Shown here piece after piece: positions 19,560-35,183 of a stretch of DNA of 64,000 nt. The notes beneath the pieces were generated by a model that saw only the letters and a list, made by a program, of their open reading frames with translations, ran no database searches and had not been told where the DNA came from. Location of the stretch: the NCBI GenBank assembly GCA_911810475.1, contig OU461276.1, forward strand, positions 2,182,001 to 2,246,000. The letters are read 5' to 3'. The translations under genes and the position numbers were made by a program. The stretch is from Candidatus Celerinatantimonas neptuna. GTDB taxonomy: Bacteria; Pseudomonadota; Gammaproteobacteria; Enterobacterales; Celerinatantimonadaceae. The first letter of the stretch is position 1. The number at the start of each line of letters is the position of its first letter.

Positions 19560-21494
19560 ATGGGTGCTGTGAGACAGTTTTTAGAAAATCGTACAATAGG
19601 GAGCAAGCTTGGTGCAAGTTTTGGCTGTGTGCTGTTTTTAACATTAGTGGTTGCTTTAACCGGTCATTATGGATTGAACTTAATGAATCGACAGAGTATT
19701 AAGGTCGCTAAAACCTATGCATTAAATCACTCGTTTAATTCAGCGCGAATTGCCCGACGCGATTACCTGAGAACCGGTGATATAAAGTATCAACAGATAT
19801 TGACAGAAGATATTACCCATATTACCCGTCAGTTAAATGATATTAAGGGGCTTTATCAGCAAGATAGTTCTATTTTTGATTTACTCTCGATGGTGCAACA
19901 GGAACTGGATAGTTATAAACGAATTCTGAATCAGTTGAGCGGATTAATTGCACATCATCAACAATTGGTTACTCATAGTCAGCAGTTGCGAAGACAGTTA
20001 AAAGGCGCGTATCAGGCTATTAGTGATCAGGCTAACATTCTGTTACATCAGGGCCGGTTGCCTTCGTCGGCCTTGGCTCACTCGGCTGAATTACAGTTAG
20101 AACTTTCCCGGTTATTTTTTTTGGTTCGTAATTTTCAGGAACGAACTGCGGATGCTCCATCACTGGAACAATTGCAGCAGGCAATGGACCAGTTACATCA
20201 AAAGTCTGATGAGATGGGGCAGTTACCTGGGCTGAGTGCTCCTGAGAGCTCTGCGATACAACAATTAGAGCAATATCGTCAGTTAACGCATCAGTTTGAT
20301 CAAGTGTTACATCAGATGGATCAATCTGAGTTGATGTTTGTTCACGTCGCTAAAAAGTTACTGGTTAATGTCCACCTGTTAGTTCAAAAGCAGGCCATAG
20401 AGCGCCAGCAGGATTCTCATCATGTTTCTTATGTTTTAACGTTAATCTCTTTATTGGCTTTGATTATTGGATCCGGGGCTGCTTTTGTGATTCGTCAGTT
20501 GATTGTCCGGCCATTAGCTGAAACTGTTGCGGCGGCAAGACGGATTGCCAATCGTGACTTGAGTCGTGCTAAGGTGTTTCATGAACGTCGGGATGAAGTG
20601 GGTATTTTGCAATCAGCGATGGGGCAGATGACCCAGACGCTGAGAGATTTATTAGGTGATATTACTAAAGGTGTGAATGAAATAGCCAGTGCTGCAACCC
20701 AGTTATCGGCTTTTGCAACGCAAAATAATCAGGCGATGCGTCAGCAACATGATGAAACAAATCAGGTTGCAACTGCAATGCAGCAGATGGAATTATCTGT
20801 GCAGGAAGTGGCTCAGAGTACTGAACAGGCGGCCAGCTCTACCCGTGAAGTCGAGAAGGTGGCTCACAGTGGATATGATAATGTAAAAGTGAATGTTGGC
20901 TCGATTCGTCATCAGGCTGAGGTTATCGCCAATAGCGAACAGAATATGGAGCGGCTAAAAGATAAATCGGATAATGTCGGTCAGATATTGTCGGTTATTA
21001 AGGCTGTTGCTGAGCAGACGAATCTGCTGGCACTTAATGCTGCAATTGAAGCTGCCAGAGCCGGAGAAGCCGGACGGGGATTTGCGGTTGTTGCTGATGA
21101 AGTTGGGGCGCTGGCTAAAAGAACACATCAGTCTGCTGAAGAGATTGAGCTATTGATTGGCGATCTGCAAACTCAGGCAAATGAGTCATTAGTTGCGATG
21201 CAGGAAAGCCGTAAGAATGCTCAGGAAAATGCTGAGAATGCAGATCAGGTTCAGGGGTTATTTGATCAGATTGTCTCTAAAATCGACCAGATCCAGGGAA
21301 TGAATCAGCAGATTGCTGGTACCTGTGAAGAGCAGCAGGGTGTCAGTAGTGAGATTAATAAAAGTGTTGTCGTTGTCTATGAATTGTCTGAACAGACTGC
21401 TCAGGCGGCTGAGCAAACAACATTAGCGACAGACCAGTTGATGAAATTAGGGCAGGCATTAAAAGAAGTTACCTCATCATTCAAGCTAAAATGA
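19560..21494 (+). CDS. Methyl-accepting chemotaxis protein, long periplasmic helical sensor (copy 3)
   Basis: 644 residues with the same architecture as the two MCPs upstream: TM1 (about 16-36), roughly 250-residue helical periplasmic domain rich in Gln, TM2 near 287-310, HAMP and MA domain with [18 protein letters not shown] near 485. The conserved tip is followed by EVGALAKRT where the other two have EVRGLA/EVRALA. GGGAAT lies before the ATG. Separated from the pair by hemL, so it is probably an older or translocated duplicate. Confidence 0.93.
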   Translation: MGAVRQFLENRTIGSKLGASFGCVLFLTLVVALTGHYGLNLMNRQSIKVAKTYALNHSFNSARIARRDYLRTGDIKYQQILTEDITHITRQLNDIKGLYQQDSSIFDLLSMVQQELDSYKRILNQLSGLIAHHQQLVTHSQQLRRQLKGAYQAISDQANILLHQGRLPSSALAHSAELQLELSRLFFLVRNFQERTADAPSLEQLQQAMDQLHQKSDEMGQLPGLSAPESSAIQQLEQYRQLTHQFDQVLHQMDQSELMFVHVAKKLLVNVHLLVQKQAIERQQDSHHVSYVLTLISLLALIIGSGAAFVIRQLIVRPLAETVAAARRIANRDLSRAKVFHERRDEVGILQSAMGQMTQTLRDLLGDITKGVNEIASAATQLSAFATQNNQAMRQQHDETNQVATAMQQMELSVQEVAQSTEQAASSTREVEKVAHSGYDNVKVNVGSIRHQAEVIANSEQNMERLKDKSDNVGQILSVIKAVAEQTNLLALNAAIEAARAGEAGRGFAVVADEVGALAKRTHQSAEEIELLIGDLQTQANESLVAMQESRKNAQENAENADQVQGLFDQIVSKIDQIQGMNQQIAGTCEEQQGVSSEINKSVVVVYELSEQTAQAAEQTTLATDQLMKLGQALKEVTSSFKLK

Positions 21495-21610
21495 TCGATG
21501 GTAGCCTTATATATCGGGTGATACTGTTTTAGCCCGATGTGGAGTAATACTTGAACTCATTAGTCAGGTATTAGATAATTTGGTATATCTATATGTATGA
21601 GGTTAGTCAA

Positions 21611-21955
21611 GTGTCCGATTCAATGACAGTGCCGATTCAGTTTTCTGATGCGGCCGCAGCAAAAGTAAAATCGCTCATTTCAGAAGAAGAGAATCCGAAT
21701 TTGAAACTCCGGGTTTACGTCACAGGTGGTGGGTGTTCAGGGTTTTCTTATGGGTTTACTTTTGATGAGAAAATCAATGAAGGAGATACTGAAGTCGAGA
21801 AAGATGGCGTCAGTATGGTGGTTGATTCAATGAGCCTTCAGTTTCTGATCGGCGGAACAGTTGATTATACAGAAGGTTTAGAAGGTTCACGGTTTTTGGT
21901 TGATAATCCGAATGCAAAAACTACATGTGGATGTGGCTCTTCATTTTCAATTTGA
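21611..21955 (+). CDS. erpA: Iron-sulfur cluster insertion protein ErpA
   Basis: A-type Fe-S carrier that delivers clusters to IspG/IspH and other apoproteins. I choose the GTG at 21611 (114 aa), because TGAGG at 21598-21602 is well spaced and the product then begins [16 protein letters not shown], collinear with E. coli ErpA (114 aa); an ATG at 21593 would add 6 residues. The three cluster-binding cysteines are in TGGGCSGF and [11 protein letters not shown]. Confidence 0.96.
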   Translation: MSDSMTVPIQFSDAAAAKVKSLISEEENPNLKLRVYVTGGGCSGFSYGFTFDEKINEGDTEVEKDGVSMVVDSMSLQFLIGGTVDYTEGLEGSRFLVDNPNAKTTCGCGSSFSI

Positions 21956-22502
21956 ACGTCTGGCTTTATTCTTTTAGTTGGCTGGCTAGTTTATGAGCCA
22001 GTTGATCAATGTATCGTCTCCTCCGGTAAAGAGTTTTAGAGTGAATGATGGTCCTATTCGGGCGATCATTTTCGTATATTGCTCTTTTTCGTTTTTGATG
22101 CCTTCCAGTCTGGTTTTGAATCGATTCACAGATTGGATGATCATGATTTGAGACATGACTCGGGTATTTAGTTTGAACGAAATTGAATCAGTTAAAATTA
22201 ACTGCCTTCAGTTGTGTCAGGAAAATAGGTGATGTCATGATAATAGTGCTTATTTTTGGTGCATAAGTGAACAAACAGGGCATCGATTAAGGTATTTATT
22301 TTTGGGTGTGACCGGATGAAATGGTGGTTGAATTACCTTTAATTTGTTTTTTGAGTTTGTTTATTGTCTTTTATTTGGCTATTAATTGGTTTTTTTATCT
22401 TTTCTTGGTTTGTTTGTTAATAGTCTTAAGACGATTTCTCTGATTTTCAACTTATTCTTTGTTTTTCTATTTTTCTTGGCACGTCTTTTTCATATTCATT
22501 TA
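21956..22502. other. Intergenic region after erpA
   Basis: 547 bp. On the minus strand two overlapping frames between about 21960 and 22170 look weakly coding: one runs 22156-21986 (56 codons, MSQIMIIQSVNRFKTRLEG...), the other ends YIDQLAHKLASQLKE. Neither has a ribosome binding site, so this may be a decayed small gene. The right half is T-rich and leads into a sigma54-like promoter at 22476. Confidence 0.35.
22476..22492 (+). promoter_or_regulatory. Sigma54-like promoter of a candidate small RNA
   Basis: TTGGCACG (22476-22483), four bases, then TTTCA (22488-22492). This equals the sigma54 consensus TGGCACG-N4-TTGCA except for G to T in the -12 dinucleotide. The predicted start, at about 22503, falls right at the first hairpin of the candidate RNA. 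Confidence 0.45.
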
Positions 22503-22628
22503 TGTGGAGGTTCTCCACTTTTCCAAAACCACTTCAGTATGGTGTTTCTGGAATGACATGGTTCTACCACAGAAGTGTTCTCGCTTCTCCTTTTGCTCTC
22601 ACCCCATTGTTTTCAATGGGGTTTTTTT
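22503..22628 (+). ncRNA. Candidate small regulatory RNA (about 126 nt)
   Basis: The segment starts with a perfect hairpin GTGGAG-GTT-CTCCAC (22504-22518), contains further imperfect stems (for example TTCTG...CAGAA in the middle), and ends in a textbook intrinsic terminator: CCCCATTG, TTTT, CAATGGGG and seven T residues (22602-22628). No plus-strand protein gene lies between erpA's end, 640 bp upstream, and this terminator, so the terminator needs its own short transcript. A sigma54-like promoter sits at the right distance. I do not recognise the family (it does not look like GlmY, GlmZ, Qrr, Spot 42 or RyhB). Its 3' end overlaps the end of the convergent btuF remnant. Confidence 0.5.
22602..22628 (+). 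terminator. Intrinsic terminator of the candidate small RNA
   Basis: Eight-bp stem CCCCATTG/CAATGGGG with a TTTT loop followed by seven T residues on the plus strand. On the minus strand there is no T tract, so it does not serve btuF. Confidence 0.85.
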
Positions 22629-23468
22629 ATAGCGATAGAGTGTTCGCGTATCGTATCAATGGACTGACAAAGCTGCTTTACACTTTTGAGCAGACGGAGA
22701 GTAAAGCGATCCATCAGGTCGCTGTTGATGTGGATAAACTGATGTTGAGTGAAGCCCCATTTTTTCCAGATGTGAGTTCCGTGTGGATCATTTTTCCCTA
22801 ATATGATCATGTTAGGATGACGAGATAAAACCTGCTCGACATTGACCTGAGGATACGCTGCCGGGCTATCGGTAAAGATGTTTTTTCCGCCACAGGTTTG
22901 AATGGCATCATTGAGCCAGGTACGTGCCGCGACAGTTATCAGAGGCTGATGCCAGATCTGATAAAAAACCTTAACTTGTGGTTTGTTTTGATATGTTTCC
23001 TTTAGATGGTTCAATTGCTGACTTAACTGATGGGCCAGTTTTTTTCCCTGTTTCGGACGGTGGATTGATTGGCTATCTGCAACATGAGCGGTGCAAGCTG
23101 GCTAAGGCGAGTAGGTGAAACATCGAATGTGGGGATCTTGAATGACCGCAGTGTTGCCAGCTGTTGTGGTGGATTACCCGCCGACCAGCTGAGGATTAGA
23201 TCCGGTTTCAGCGATAGAATTTTTTCTATATTCAAGCTTTGATAGGTACCGATCCGGGTTATTTTCTTGCCTGAGGTGGAAAATCACTATGTTCCATAAC
23301 TCCGAAAAGATCATGGCCTGCGCCAAGTGCATAGACGATCTCTGTCAGATTAGGTGCCAGCGTAATAATTCGAAGTGGCCGGGCTTTGGCCGATAGGCTG
23401 ATGATAAAGGCAATTGTTGCACATCCTATGAGAGCGCTGCGGGTAATCCGATAATCAGATAGCGACAT
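22613..23468 (-). pseudogene. btuF: Cobalamin-binding periplasmic protein BtuF, broken by two frameshifts
   Basis: Three minus-strand frames join into one BtuF-like protein. Frame 1, from the ATG at 23468 (MSLSDYRITRS, signal peptide, RIITLAPNLTEIVYALGAG), ends at 23259 in PPQARK-stop. Frame 2 continues ITRIGTYQSLNIEKILSLKP and ends near 23023. Frame 3 resumes LAHQLSQQLNHLKETY and ends at 22613 with VKQLCQSID. Both junctions lie in A runs (AGAAAAT and GGGAAAAAAACTGG, coding strand), and each would be repaired by one extra A. BtuF delivers vitamin B12 to BtuCD; loss would affect corrinoid uptake beside cbiB, which makes a corrinoid precursor. Sequencing undercalls in A runs or transcriptional slippage on the A7 tract are alternatives to true decay. 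Confidence 0.85.
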
Positions 23469-24397
23469 AATAGTAAAGGGTAGATGACAAAAATAAGGTA
23501 GTTGATTGCGGTCAGAAAACATCTGAAACGAAGAGTGCGAAAATCGTGGGCAAGTGGTGGTTTATGCTGCGGCCCAAATAGTGGGTAAGATGCAGTGCTC
23601 CCCCGATAGAAACGTTGTCCGCCTAATTCAGCATTCATCCAACTGGCTGTAATACCAATAAGTTGGCCGCTACTGGCACGTATCCAGCGGAATCCCTGAT
23701 TTTTATAAGACAGGTTTTTACGCATGTTGCCAAATAGACACATGAACCAGGCCAACAGTTGGTCAGGTAGCCAACATAAGATTCGATGGAGCGAATCAAC
23801 CGGCCGTCCGAAGTGGTTAAATTCAGTCAGTTTACGGTTCCAGCATTGATGAAGTAAATCAATCAACCGGTAAGCGAGTGCACCGGCAGGGCCGAGTAAT
23901 GCGTACCAGAATAAAACGGCAAACCAGCCATGTGCCAGGTTTAGAATTAATGCTTCTCCGGCTGCCTGACCGATACCACTCTGACTGAGCTGGTGGGTAT
24001 CCCTGAGTGTCCAGTTCGATAGTTGCAAGCGTGCACTTGCGGTTTGTTGATGACTGATTTTTTCCATCACCTGCGTCAGGTCATGGAGTAGTGGACGCCA
24101 GCTGAGTAAGAAAAATAGTAAAACGCCATCCAGTAACAAAGGCGCATCAGCCAGCACCGAAAGTCCCCAATAGGCGGAAATCGGAAGTCCCACTAATATG
24201 AATAAAGCAAGGGTCCCGGCCTGACGTTGCTGAGCCGGACCGTTTTCAGCCCGATTGACCCGCTTGGCAAGCCCTTGGCCTAATTGCCTGTAGTAGGTTA
24301 ATGGATGCCAATGGCCTGGTAGACCAATTCCCCATTCGGCAAGAACGGCGATAAAGGGAATCAATAAAAGGCCTACACTGAGCCATAATTCACTCAT
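23426..24397 (-). CDS. cbiB: Adenosylcobinamide-phosphate synthase CbiB/CobD
   Basis: 323 residues, polytopic membrane protein that attaches the aminopropanol linker to adenosylcobyric acid (late cobalamin synthesis and salvage). Seen: N-terminal hydrophobic segment followed by HPLTYYRQLGQGLAKRVNR, the loop LRDTHQLSQSGIGQAAGEAL, and GPAGALAYRLIDLL. Its start overlaps the mtnN stop by 4 bp (ATGA) and its 3' end overlaps the start of btuF by about 43 bp, so mtnN-cbiB-btuF is one operon, as in Vibrio. No other cobalamin genes are nearby, so salvage is more likely than de novo synthesis. Confidence 0.9.
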   Translation of the reverse strand: MSELWLSVGLLLIPFIAVLAEWGIGLPGHWHPLTYYRQLGQGLAKRVNRAENGPAQQRQAGTLALFILVGLPISAYWGLSVLADAPLLLDGVLLFFLLSWRPLLHDLTQVMEKISHQQTASARLQLSNWTLRDTHQLSQSGIGQAAGEALILNLAHGWFAVLFWYALLGPAGALAYRLIDLLHQCWNRKLTEFNHFGRPVDSLHRILCWLPDQLLAWFMCLFGNMRKNLSYKNQGFRWIRASSGQLIGITASWMNAELGGQRFYRGSTASYPLFGPQHKPPLAHDFRTLRFRCFLTAINYLIFVIYPLLLCRYLIIGLPAALS

Positions 24398-25092
24398 GAG
24401 TTTAATTCATCCAATAATGCTTCGACCAGTGCGCCAGAGTTTTTGGCCGCTGTTTCTAAAAATTCATCGAATGACTGCGGTGATTCTTGTCCGGCAATAT
24501 CTGATAATGCCCGGATCACCACAAAAGGAACTTTTGCCTGGTGACAAACCTGGGCAATGGCAGCCCCTTCCATTTCAACGGCTTCCATGTCAGGGAAATC
24601 CTGCCGGGCTTTGGCAATACGCTCTGGCTGACACATAAATGTATCGCCACTGGTGATGAGCCCTTTAATGATTTGATGGTCACTGACTTTTTGCGCTGCG
24701 CGCTGCGCGGCTGCTATTAATTGGGGATCGGCTTTAAAACGTGCCGGGTTTGCCGGGAGCTGGCCAATTTCATAATCGAACGCGGTGACATCCACATCAT
24801 GATGTGCTAGTTCGGTCGAGATAACCACATCTCCGACTTTGAGGCTTGGGTTGAATCCACCCGCTGATCCTGTGTTGATAACGGCTTTCGGTTGGTAACG
24901 TTGTAAGGCCACACTGGTAGCAATGGCTGCGGCTACTTTGCCAATGCCCGAACGGGTCAGAACGATCTCATGGCCATTGAGTTGGCCTGAATAAAACTCA
25001 CATCCGCCGAATGCGTAAGTATTCAGGTTTTCAATTTTGTCTCGAAGTGCTGTGACTTCTTGTTCCATGGCACCGATGATGGCAATTGTCAT
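24394..25092 (-). CDS. mtnN: 5'-methylthioadenosine/S-adenosylhomocysteine nucleosidase
   Basis: 232 residues, matching the family, from the ATG at 25092 with AAGAGA upstream; an in-frame start at 25197 would add an unrelated 35-residue tail. It removes adenine from methylthioadenosine and S-adenosylhomocysteine, recycling methionine and feeding autoinducer-2 synthesis. Seen: IGAMEQEVTALRD (catalytic Glu12 region), NTGSAGGFNPSLKVGDVV, and VEMEGAAIAQVC with ALSDIAG (catalytic Asp). Translationally coupled to cbiB. Confidence 0.97.
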   Translation of the reverse strand: MTIAIIGAMEQEVTALRDKIENLNTYAFGGCEFYSGQLNGHEIVLTRSGIGKVAAAIATSVALQRYQPKAVINTGSAGGFNPSLKVGDVVISTELAHHDVDVTAFDYEIGQLPANPARFKADPQLIAAAQRAAQKVSDHQIIKGLITSGDTFMCQPERIAKARQDFPDMEAVEMEGAAIAQVCHQAKVPFVVIRALSDIAGQESPQSFDEFLETAAKNSGALVEALLDELNS

Positions 25093-25174
25093 AATGGTCT
25101 CTTGATCATTGAAAAGATTCTGGAATTTTAGCAGGGCTGTCTGGGTTGTGCTATGAGGATATGATTTTTCATCT

Positions 25175-25210
25175 AAAGAGCCAGCCCTTGAAAACAAGAG
25201 ATGGCTCTTT
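25175..25210 (-). terminator. Inverted repeat between gltD and mtnN, possible terminator
   Basis: AAAGAGCCA (25175-25183) pairs with TGGCTCTTT (25202-25210). The T residues are within the stem and no long T tract follows on the minus strand, so terminator activity for gltBD is only plausible. Confidence 0.35.
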
Positions 25211-25239
25211 GAGTGAATGTGGCTTAACTGAAATGATGA

Positions 25240-31136
<5,897 letters not shown>

Positions 31137-31861
31137 GGCACTTCTCCTTGCACTTCCCTATGACGATTACGATGTTATGAACTTGGGAGGTGGATATTGT
31201 TATTATGGGTATGCGTCGGCTGTTGCTTGAATCATGCTATCGGCGCGACCTATCAAATTAGCGATAATCTCTACTCAGGTCAATTCCCTATCGATCAGGT
31301 CCACCAATTTTTGCAGATTAAAGCTGAATAATTCACTGCTTTTCATATTTTCTCTAGAGAGATGATGAGGTGTTTTTTCAAAAAACCAGCGTTCTGTCAG
31401 GGAAAGCAACTATAATTCAAAAATATTATTTCTTGTTGATTTGTTGGCCCAAAGAGGCTTCTATAAGCTTAGTTGTTTTTCGCTATACTGCAGTCTTAAA
31501 CTTGAGTAGCTTTTTTTATGGCAAATAGATTTAACGTTGGAGTCTGGTTTAATCCTACTGCCGGAAAGATTTTCACTTCAATTCATGGTTGTTAATACAT
31601 AAAAGGATAAGGAGCGTTTATCCGTATGGCCACAATGGTTCGCACAGTTTAAAATAGATGAATACAACGGTGTTGGCTAGGGCGTGTTGACGTTTGGCGA
31701 TGGTTTTTGCAGCTTTTTGCTATAAGGCAGGTTCTGTGTCGTGTTGTCATCTACACAATCAGGACCTAACGTAGAATAAATGAACAGTAAACGGTTTTTG
31801 ATTAAGCTGATTCATATGAAATTTAATTACACAAATCAATATATACCTTCTGGAGTTTTCA
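31137..31861. other. Divergent promoter region gltB / yhcC
   Basis: 725 bp, AT-rich, without a gene that I can support. It must hold the gltBD promoter and its regulatory sites and the promoter of the radical SAM gene. A 25-codon frame at 31518-31595 has no ribosome binding site and is ignored. Confidence 0.5.
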
Positions 31862-32767
31862 TTGCAGTTAACTGATTATGTCCATACTTTTGGGCAGGAC
31901 TTAAAGTATCGATTTGGTTCCAGAGTTCGTAAATTGACGATTGATGCCAGCTTTACGTGCCCGAACAGGGATGGAACGTTAGGGCGCGGAGGATGTACAT
32001 TTTGTAATGTTGATTCATTTGTTCCTAAAGCCCGGTCATTATCGATTCAGCAGCAACTTGCTGCCCGTAAGGCTGAATTAAAACATCAGAATATTCTTTA
32101 TCTGGCTTATTTTCAGGCATATACCAGCACTTATGGCGAGTATCAGCAACTGCATCAATTATATCAACAGGCTTTAGCGGATCACGCAGTTATTGGCTTG
32201 TGTGTCGGAACCCGACCCGATTGTGTCAGTGATCAGGTTCTATCTTTGCTTAGTGAATATCAATGCCAGGGAAAAGAGGTCTGGCTGGAATTAGGTTTGC
32301 AGAGTGCTCATGATAAAACACTCAAACGAATCAACCGGGGACATGATTTTGAGACGTATCGTCAAACGGTCAGGCGGGCTCATCAGTTTGGAATTAAAGT
32401 TTGTACGCATCTTATTCTTGGATTGCCCGGTGAGAATAAGCAGTCTTATCGTCAGACACTTGAGCGTGTATTAGATGATGAGATCCATGGGCTGAAGTTA
32501 CATCCTTTGCATGTTGTCTGTGGCAGCCGGATGGCGAAGGCCTGGCGCTCTGGCCGATTATCTGTTTTAACTCAAACGGAGTATGTCGAAGCAGCATGCG
32601 ATTTGATTCGTCGGACTCCAATCTCTGTGATTTTTCATCGCGTCTGCGCGACAGCCCGTCCTCCGACGTTACTCGCTCCTGATTGGTGTGAATATCACTG
32701 GCCTCCGATAACGGCAATTGCGAAACAATTAGCTAATTTGGGTGGCCAGGGAAGTGCCTTAGCCTAA
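31862..32767 (+). CDS. yhcC: TIGR01212-family radical SAM protein (YhcC)
   Basis: 301 residues from a TTG start: TGGAG is 8 nt upstream and the product then begins MQLTDYV, collinear with E. coli YhcC. The cluster-binding cysteines are in CPNRDGTLGRGGCTFC, the unusual long spacing of this family. Other conserved parts: YLAYFQAYTSTY, VGTRPDCVSD, LELGLQSAHDKTL and KLHPLHVVCGSRMAK. The substrate is not established. In Vibrio the gene also lies between gltBD and arcB. Confidence 0.93.
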   Translation: MQLTDYVHTFGQDLKYRFGSRVRKLTIDASFTCPNRDGTLGRGGCTFCNVDSFVPKARSLSIQQQLAARKAELKHQNILYLAYFQAYTSTYGEYQQLHQLYQQALADHAVIGLCVGTRPDCVSDQVLSLLSEYQCQGKEVWLELGLQSAHDKTLKRINRGHDFETYRQTVRRAHQFGIKVCTHLILGLPGENKQSYRQTLERVLDDEIHGLKLHPLHVVCGSRMAKAWRSGRLSVLTQTEYVEAACDLIRRTPISVIFHRVCATARPPTLLAPDWCEYHWPPITAIAKQLANLGGQGSALA

Positions 32768-32999
32768 CTATTTAGGAAAAGTACGAAAACAATTTTCATC
32801 CTAAATAGCGATTCACATCAAAGCTTGTGTGTGGAGAATAAAGTTCTTGCATGAAACTTGGCCTATTTTGTTGTTGAAAATTTCATCATTTATGTTTCAC
32901 CATGATGGAAAAATAAGTTGGGGCAAGATAAAACAATTAGGCTTTGCCGTCGGGGCCTGCTAGCTTGGATTTGCGTCGGCAACATAACAGGATGTATTC

Positions 33000-34817
33000 A
33001 TGGATCAGCTTTCGACTTTGGTGTTTCCTTCGCAGTGGTTGTTTGATTCAGCTGTTGCTAGCGTTTTAACACTGCTAATCATATGGTTTTATTTGCGCCG
33101 TTCAAGTGAACTGGCGCCACAAGCTTTTGTGCAACATAGTGTCAGTTCCATGCTGATTGTTTCACATAAAGATCATCGAATTTTATTCGCTAACCCTTAT
33201 GCCGCAGAGTTGTTATCGTTGTCCCGTTGTAGGGGCTGTTGGCAACTTTTGACGCCGCATGCTTTACAAAAGCTAATGGATATCATTATCCAAAGTGATG
33301 ATCCGAGTCAAGGGTTACATTGGTTTCTTGAACAGGGGAATGAGCGTCGGGCGATTCGGGTTTATGCTTGTTCTGGCCGGTATTTAGGTCGGAAAGTATG
33401 GTATATCAGCGCTTATGACGACCATCGACAGCATAGCTATGTTTATCATCAGCAGCAACAGGTTCAGCGGTTGTTTGATGCATTTAATTCATTACCTAAT
33501 TTTGTTTATTTTAAAGATCGGCAAAATCGATTACTTGGATGCAATGAGGCCTGGGCCAATTTCCATGGGCTGACTCCAATGGGTATTATCGGTAAGTCGA
33601 TGGATGATATTTTAACCCGAAGAGAGTTACAAAGAGAGGATCAGATGACCTCTCAGGTGCTCGAAGGGAATAGCCAACAAACTCAGGAATGGGTGATTAT
33701 GGGGGATGGCAAGCGACATTTGCTGGAAACCCATAGCTATCCACTTTTAGATAGTCACCAGCAGTCACTTGGCGTGATGAGTATTTCAACAGATGTTACT
33801 AATTGGCATCAGCTTAATCAGAAACTGGAACAGGAAAATCAGCAGAGATTATTAACTGAGCAACAGTTGGAAAAACAGAATAACCTTATTCGGTCTGTCT
33901 TTAATGCTTCGCCTGATCCTATTGGTTTTTTTGATGAAGGTGGTTCGTTTACCGGTGGAAACGAACCCTTTGCCGCGATGTTTGGTCTTTCTCAAACTGA
34001 CCTTTTAGCGCGAAATGTCCGTGATGTGCTTCCTGCGTGGGAGGTTATAGAGCATATTCGTCAGAATAATGAAATTATAAAAAACGGGAAAATGATTAGC
34101 TATGAAGAGTTGGTTGTTCTTCCCGATGAAAGGCAGGTTTGGTATGAGATACGCAAAGCACCTTATTTTGATCATAGCAGTCATGAACGTGGGGTTATTC
34201 TGGTTGCTCGTGATGTGACTGAGCGTAAAAAGACAGAACAACAGTTGGCAGATGCCATCATGCAACTTGAGGAGCTTAGTTTTGTTGATGGGCTGACACA
34301 GATAGCTAATCGGCGTAGTTTTGATGAGCGCCTGTCGCAGTTGTGGTTATTGCAGGAGAGAGAGCAACGGGAGTTGTCGCTTATTTTGCTCGATATCGAT
34401 TGTTTTAAGCAGTATAACGATAATTACGGCCATCAGCAGGGTGATGAGGCATTGCGTAAAGTCGCTTCAATTATTAAAGAGACGGTGAAGCGGGGATGTG
34501 ATTTGGTGGCTCGTTATGGTGGTGAAGAATTTGCTGTGCTCATGCCTAATACCGATTTGGATGGCGCCTGCTCATTGGCGTCTCAATTGCTAGAGAATAT
34601 TGCTCTTGAGCAAATTGAACATGGCTATTCTGAAGTTACGGGGCATTTGACGATTAGTATCGGTGTGTCCAGTGCGATCCCTCATTCGCAACGGGACTAT
34701 GGTGAATTAATTGAGGCTGCCGATATTTGTCTTTATCATGCTAAAAGGAAAGGGAGAAATTGTTATCAGTCTTGTCTGATGAGGGATATCGAGGCGCTTC
34801 CTGCTTTTTCGGGTTGA
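33000..34817 (+). CDS. PAS-domain diguanylate cyclase
   Basis: 605 residues. An N-terminal membrane segment (about 15-30, SAVASVLTLLIIWFYL) is followed by a PAS-like region (about 40-140), a coiled stretch and two further PAS domains (about 160-275 and 300-405, the second with PAC-like VILVARDVTERKK). A GGDEF domain ends the protein. The active-site motif is GGEEF near residue 506, intact for c-di-GMP synthesis, and LILLDIDCFKQYND supplies metal ligands. No EAL domain and no clear inhibitory RxxD in the usual place. Lies between yhcC and arcB in the same orientation but with its own gap. Confidence 0.9.
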   Translation: MDQLSTLVFPSQWLFDSAVASVLTLLIIWFYLRRSSELAPQAFVQHSVSSMLIVSHKDHRILFANPYAAELLSLSRCRGCWQLLTPHALQKLMDIIIQSDDPSQGLHWFLEQGNERRAIRVYACSGRYLGRKVWYISAYDDHRQHSYVYHQQQQVQRLFDAFNSLPNFVYFKDRQNRLLGCNEAWANFHGLTPMGIIGKSMDDILTRRELQREDQMTSQVLEGNSQQTQEWVIMGDGKRHLLETHSYPLLDSHQQSLGVMSISTDVTNWHQLNQKLEQENQQRLLTEQQLEKQNNLIRSVFNASPDPIGFFDEGGSFTGGNEPFAAMFGLSQTDLLARNVRDVLPAWEVIEHIRQNNEIIKNGKMISYEELVVLPDERQVWYEIRKAPYFDHSSHERGVILVARDVTERKKTEQQLADAIMQLEELSFVDGLTQIANRRSFDERLSQLWLLQEREQRELSLILLDIDCFKQYNDNYGHQQGDEALRKVASIIKETVKRGCDLVARYGGEEFAVLMPNTDLDGACSLASQLLENIALEQIEHGYSEVTGHLTISIGVSSAIPHSQRDYGELIEAADICLYHAKRKGRNCYQSCLMRDIEALPAFSG

Positions 34818-35183
34818 ATTAAGTTGTTTAGATATTTAATGTAGCCTTATAAAGACGGTTTATCTTTATTGATTGAATTTCGTTCAGGCGAAACATATTT
34901 TGAGTGCGGTGCGGATGATGAAGCGTAGTCATCGAAGTGGATGGACTAGGTTAAATGACAAGATGTGTTTAAATGGACCCACAGGGCAGTCTTTTCTGTT
35001 TATTTATTCGGCGCTCGATTCTGATTTATGTCGATCACCATATGGGACAGGATTTGTATTGTCTGAATAAACAGCAAAAACCACCCAAAGATAAATAGTT
35101 CCTAGTTAATTACCGGCAATACTGGCTTAATCGATCATTGACCGTTTGCAGGTTTTTTCTCCGAGATCGATGGATAAGTAAAT
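34818..35183. other. Gap between the diguanylate cyclase and arcB
   Basis: 366 bp that should contain the arcB promoter. A 65-codon frame at 34873-35070 lacks a ribosome binding site and any recognisable composition, and I do not support it as a gene. Confidence 0.45.

Noticed and set aside
21960-22170. Two weakly coding-looking minus-strand frames after erpA (one ends YIDQLAHKLASQLKE)
   Set aside because: They overlap each other, have no ribosome binding site and no recognised family; at best a decayed small gene, so mentioned only in the gap entry.
22502-22801. Plus-strand 99-codon ORF overlapping btuF
   Set aside because: It is antisense to the conserved BtuF C-terminus and interrupted in concept by a strong terminator; the small RNA explains the region better.
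34873-35070. 65-codon ORF before arcB
   Set aside because: No ribosome binding site, no family resemblance, and it occupies the expected arcB promoter region.
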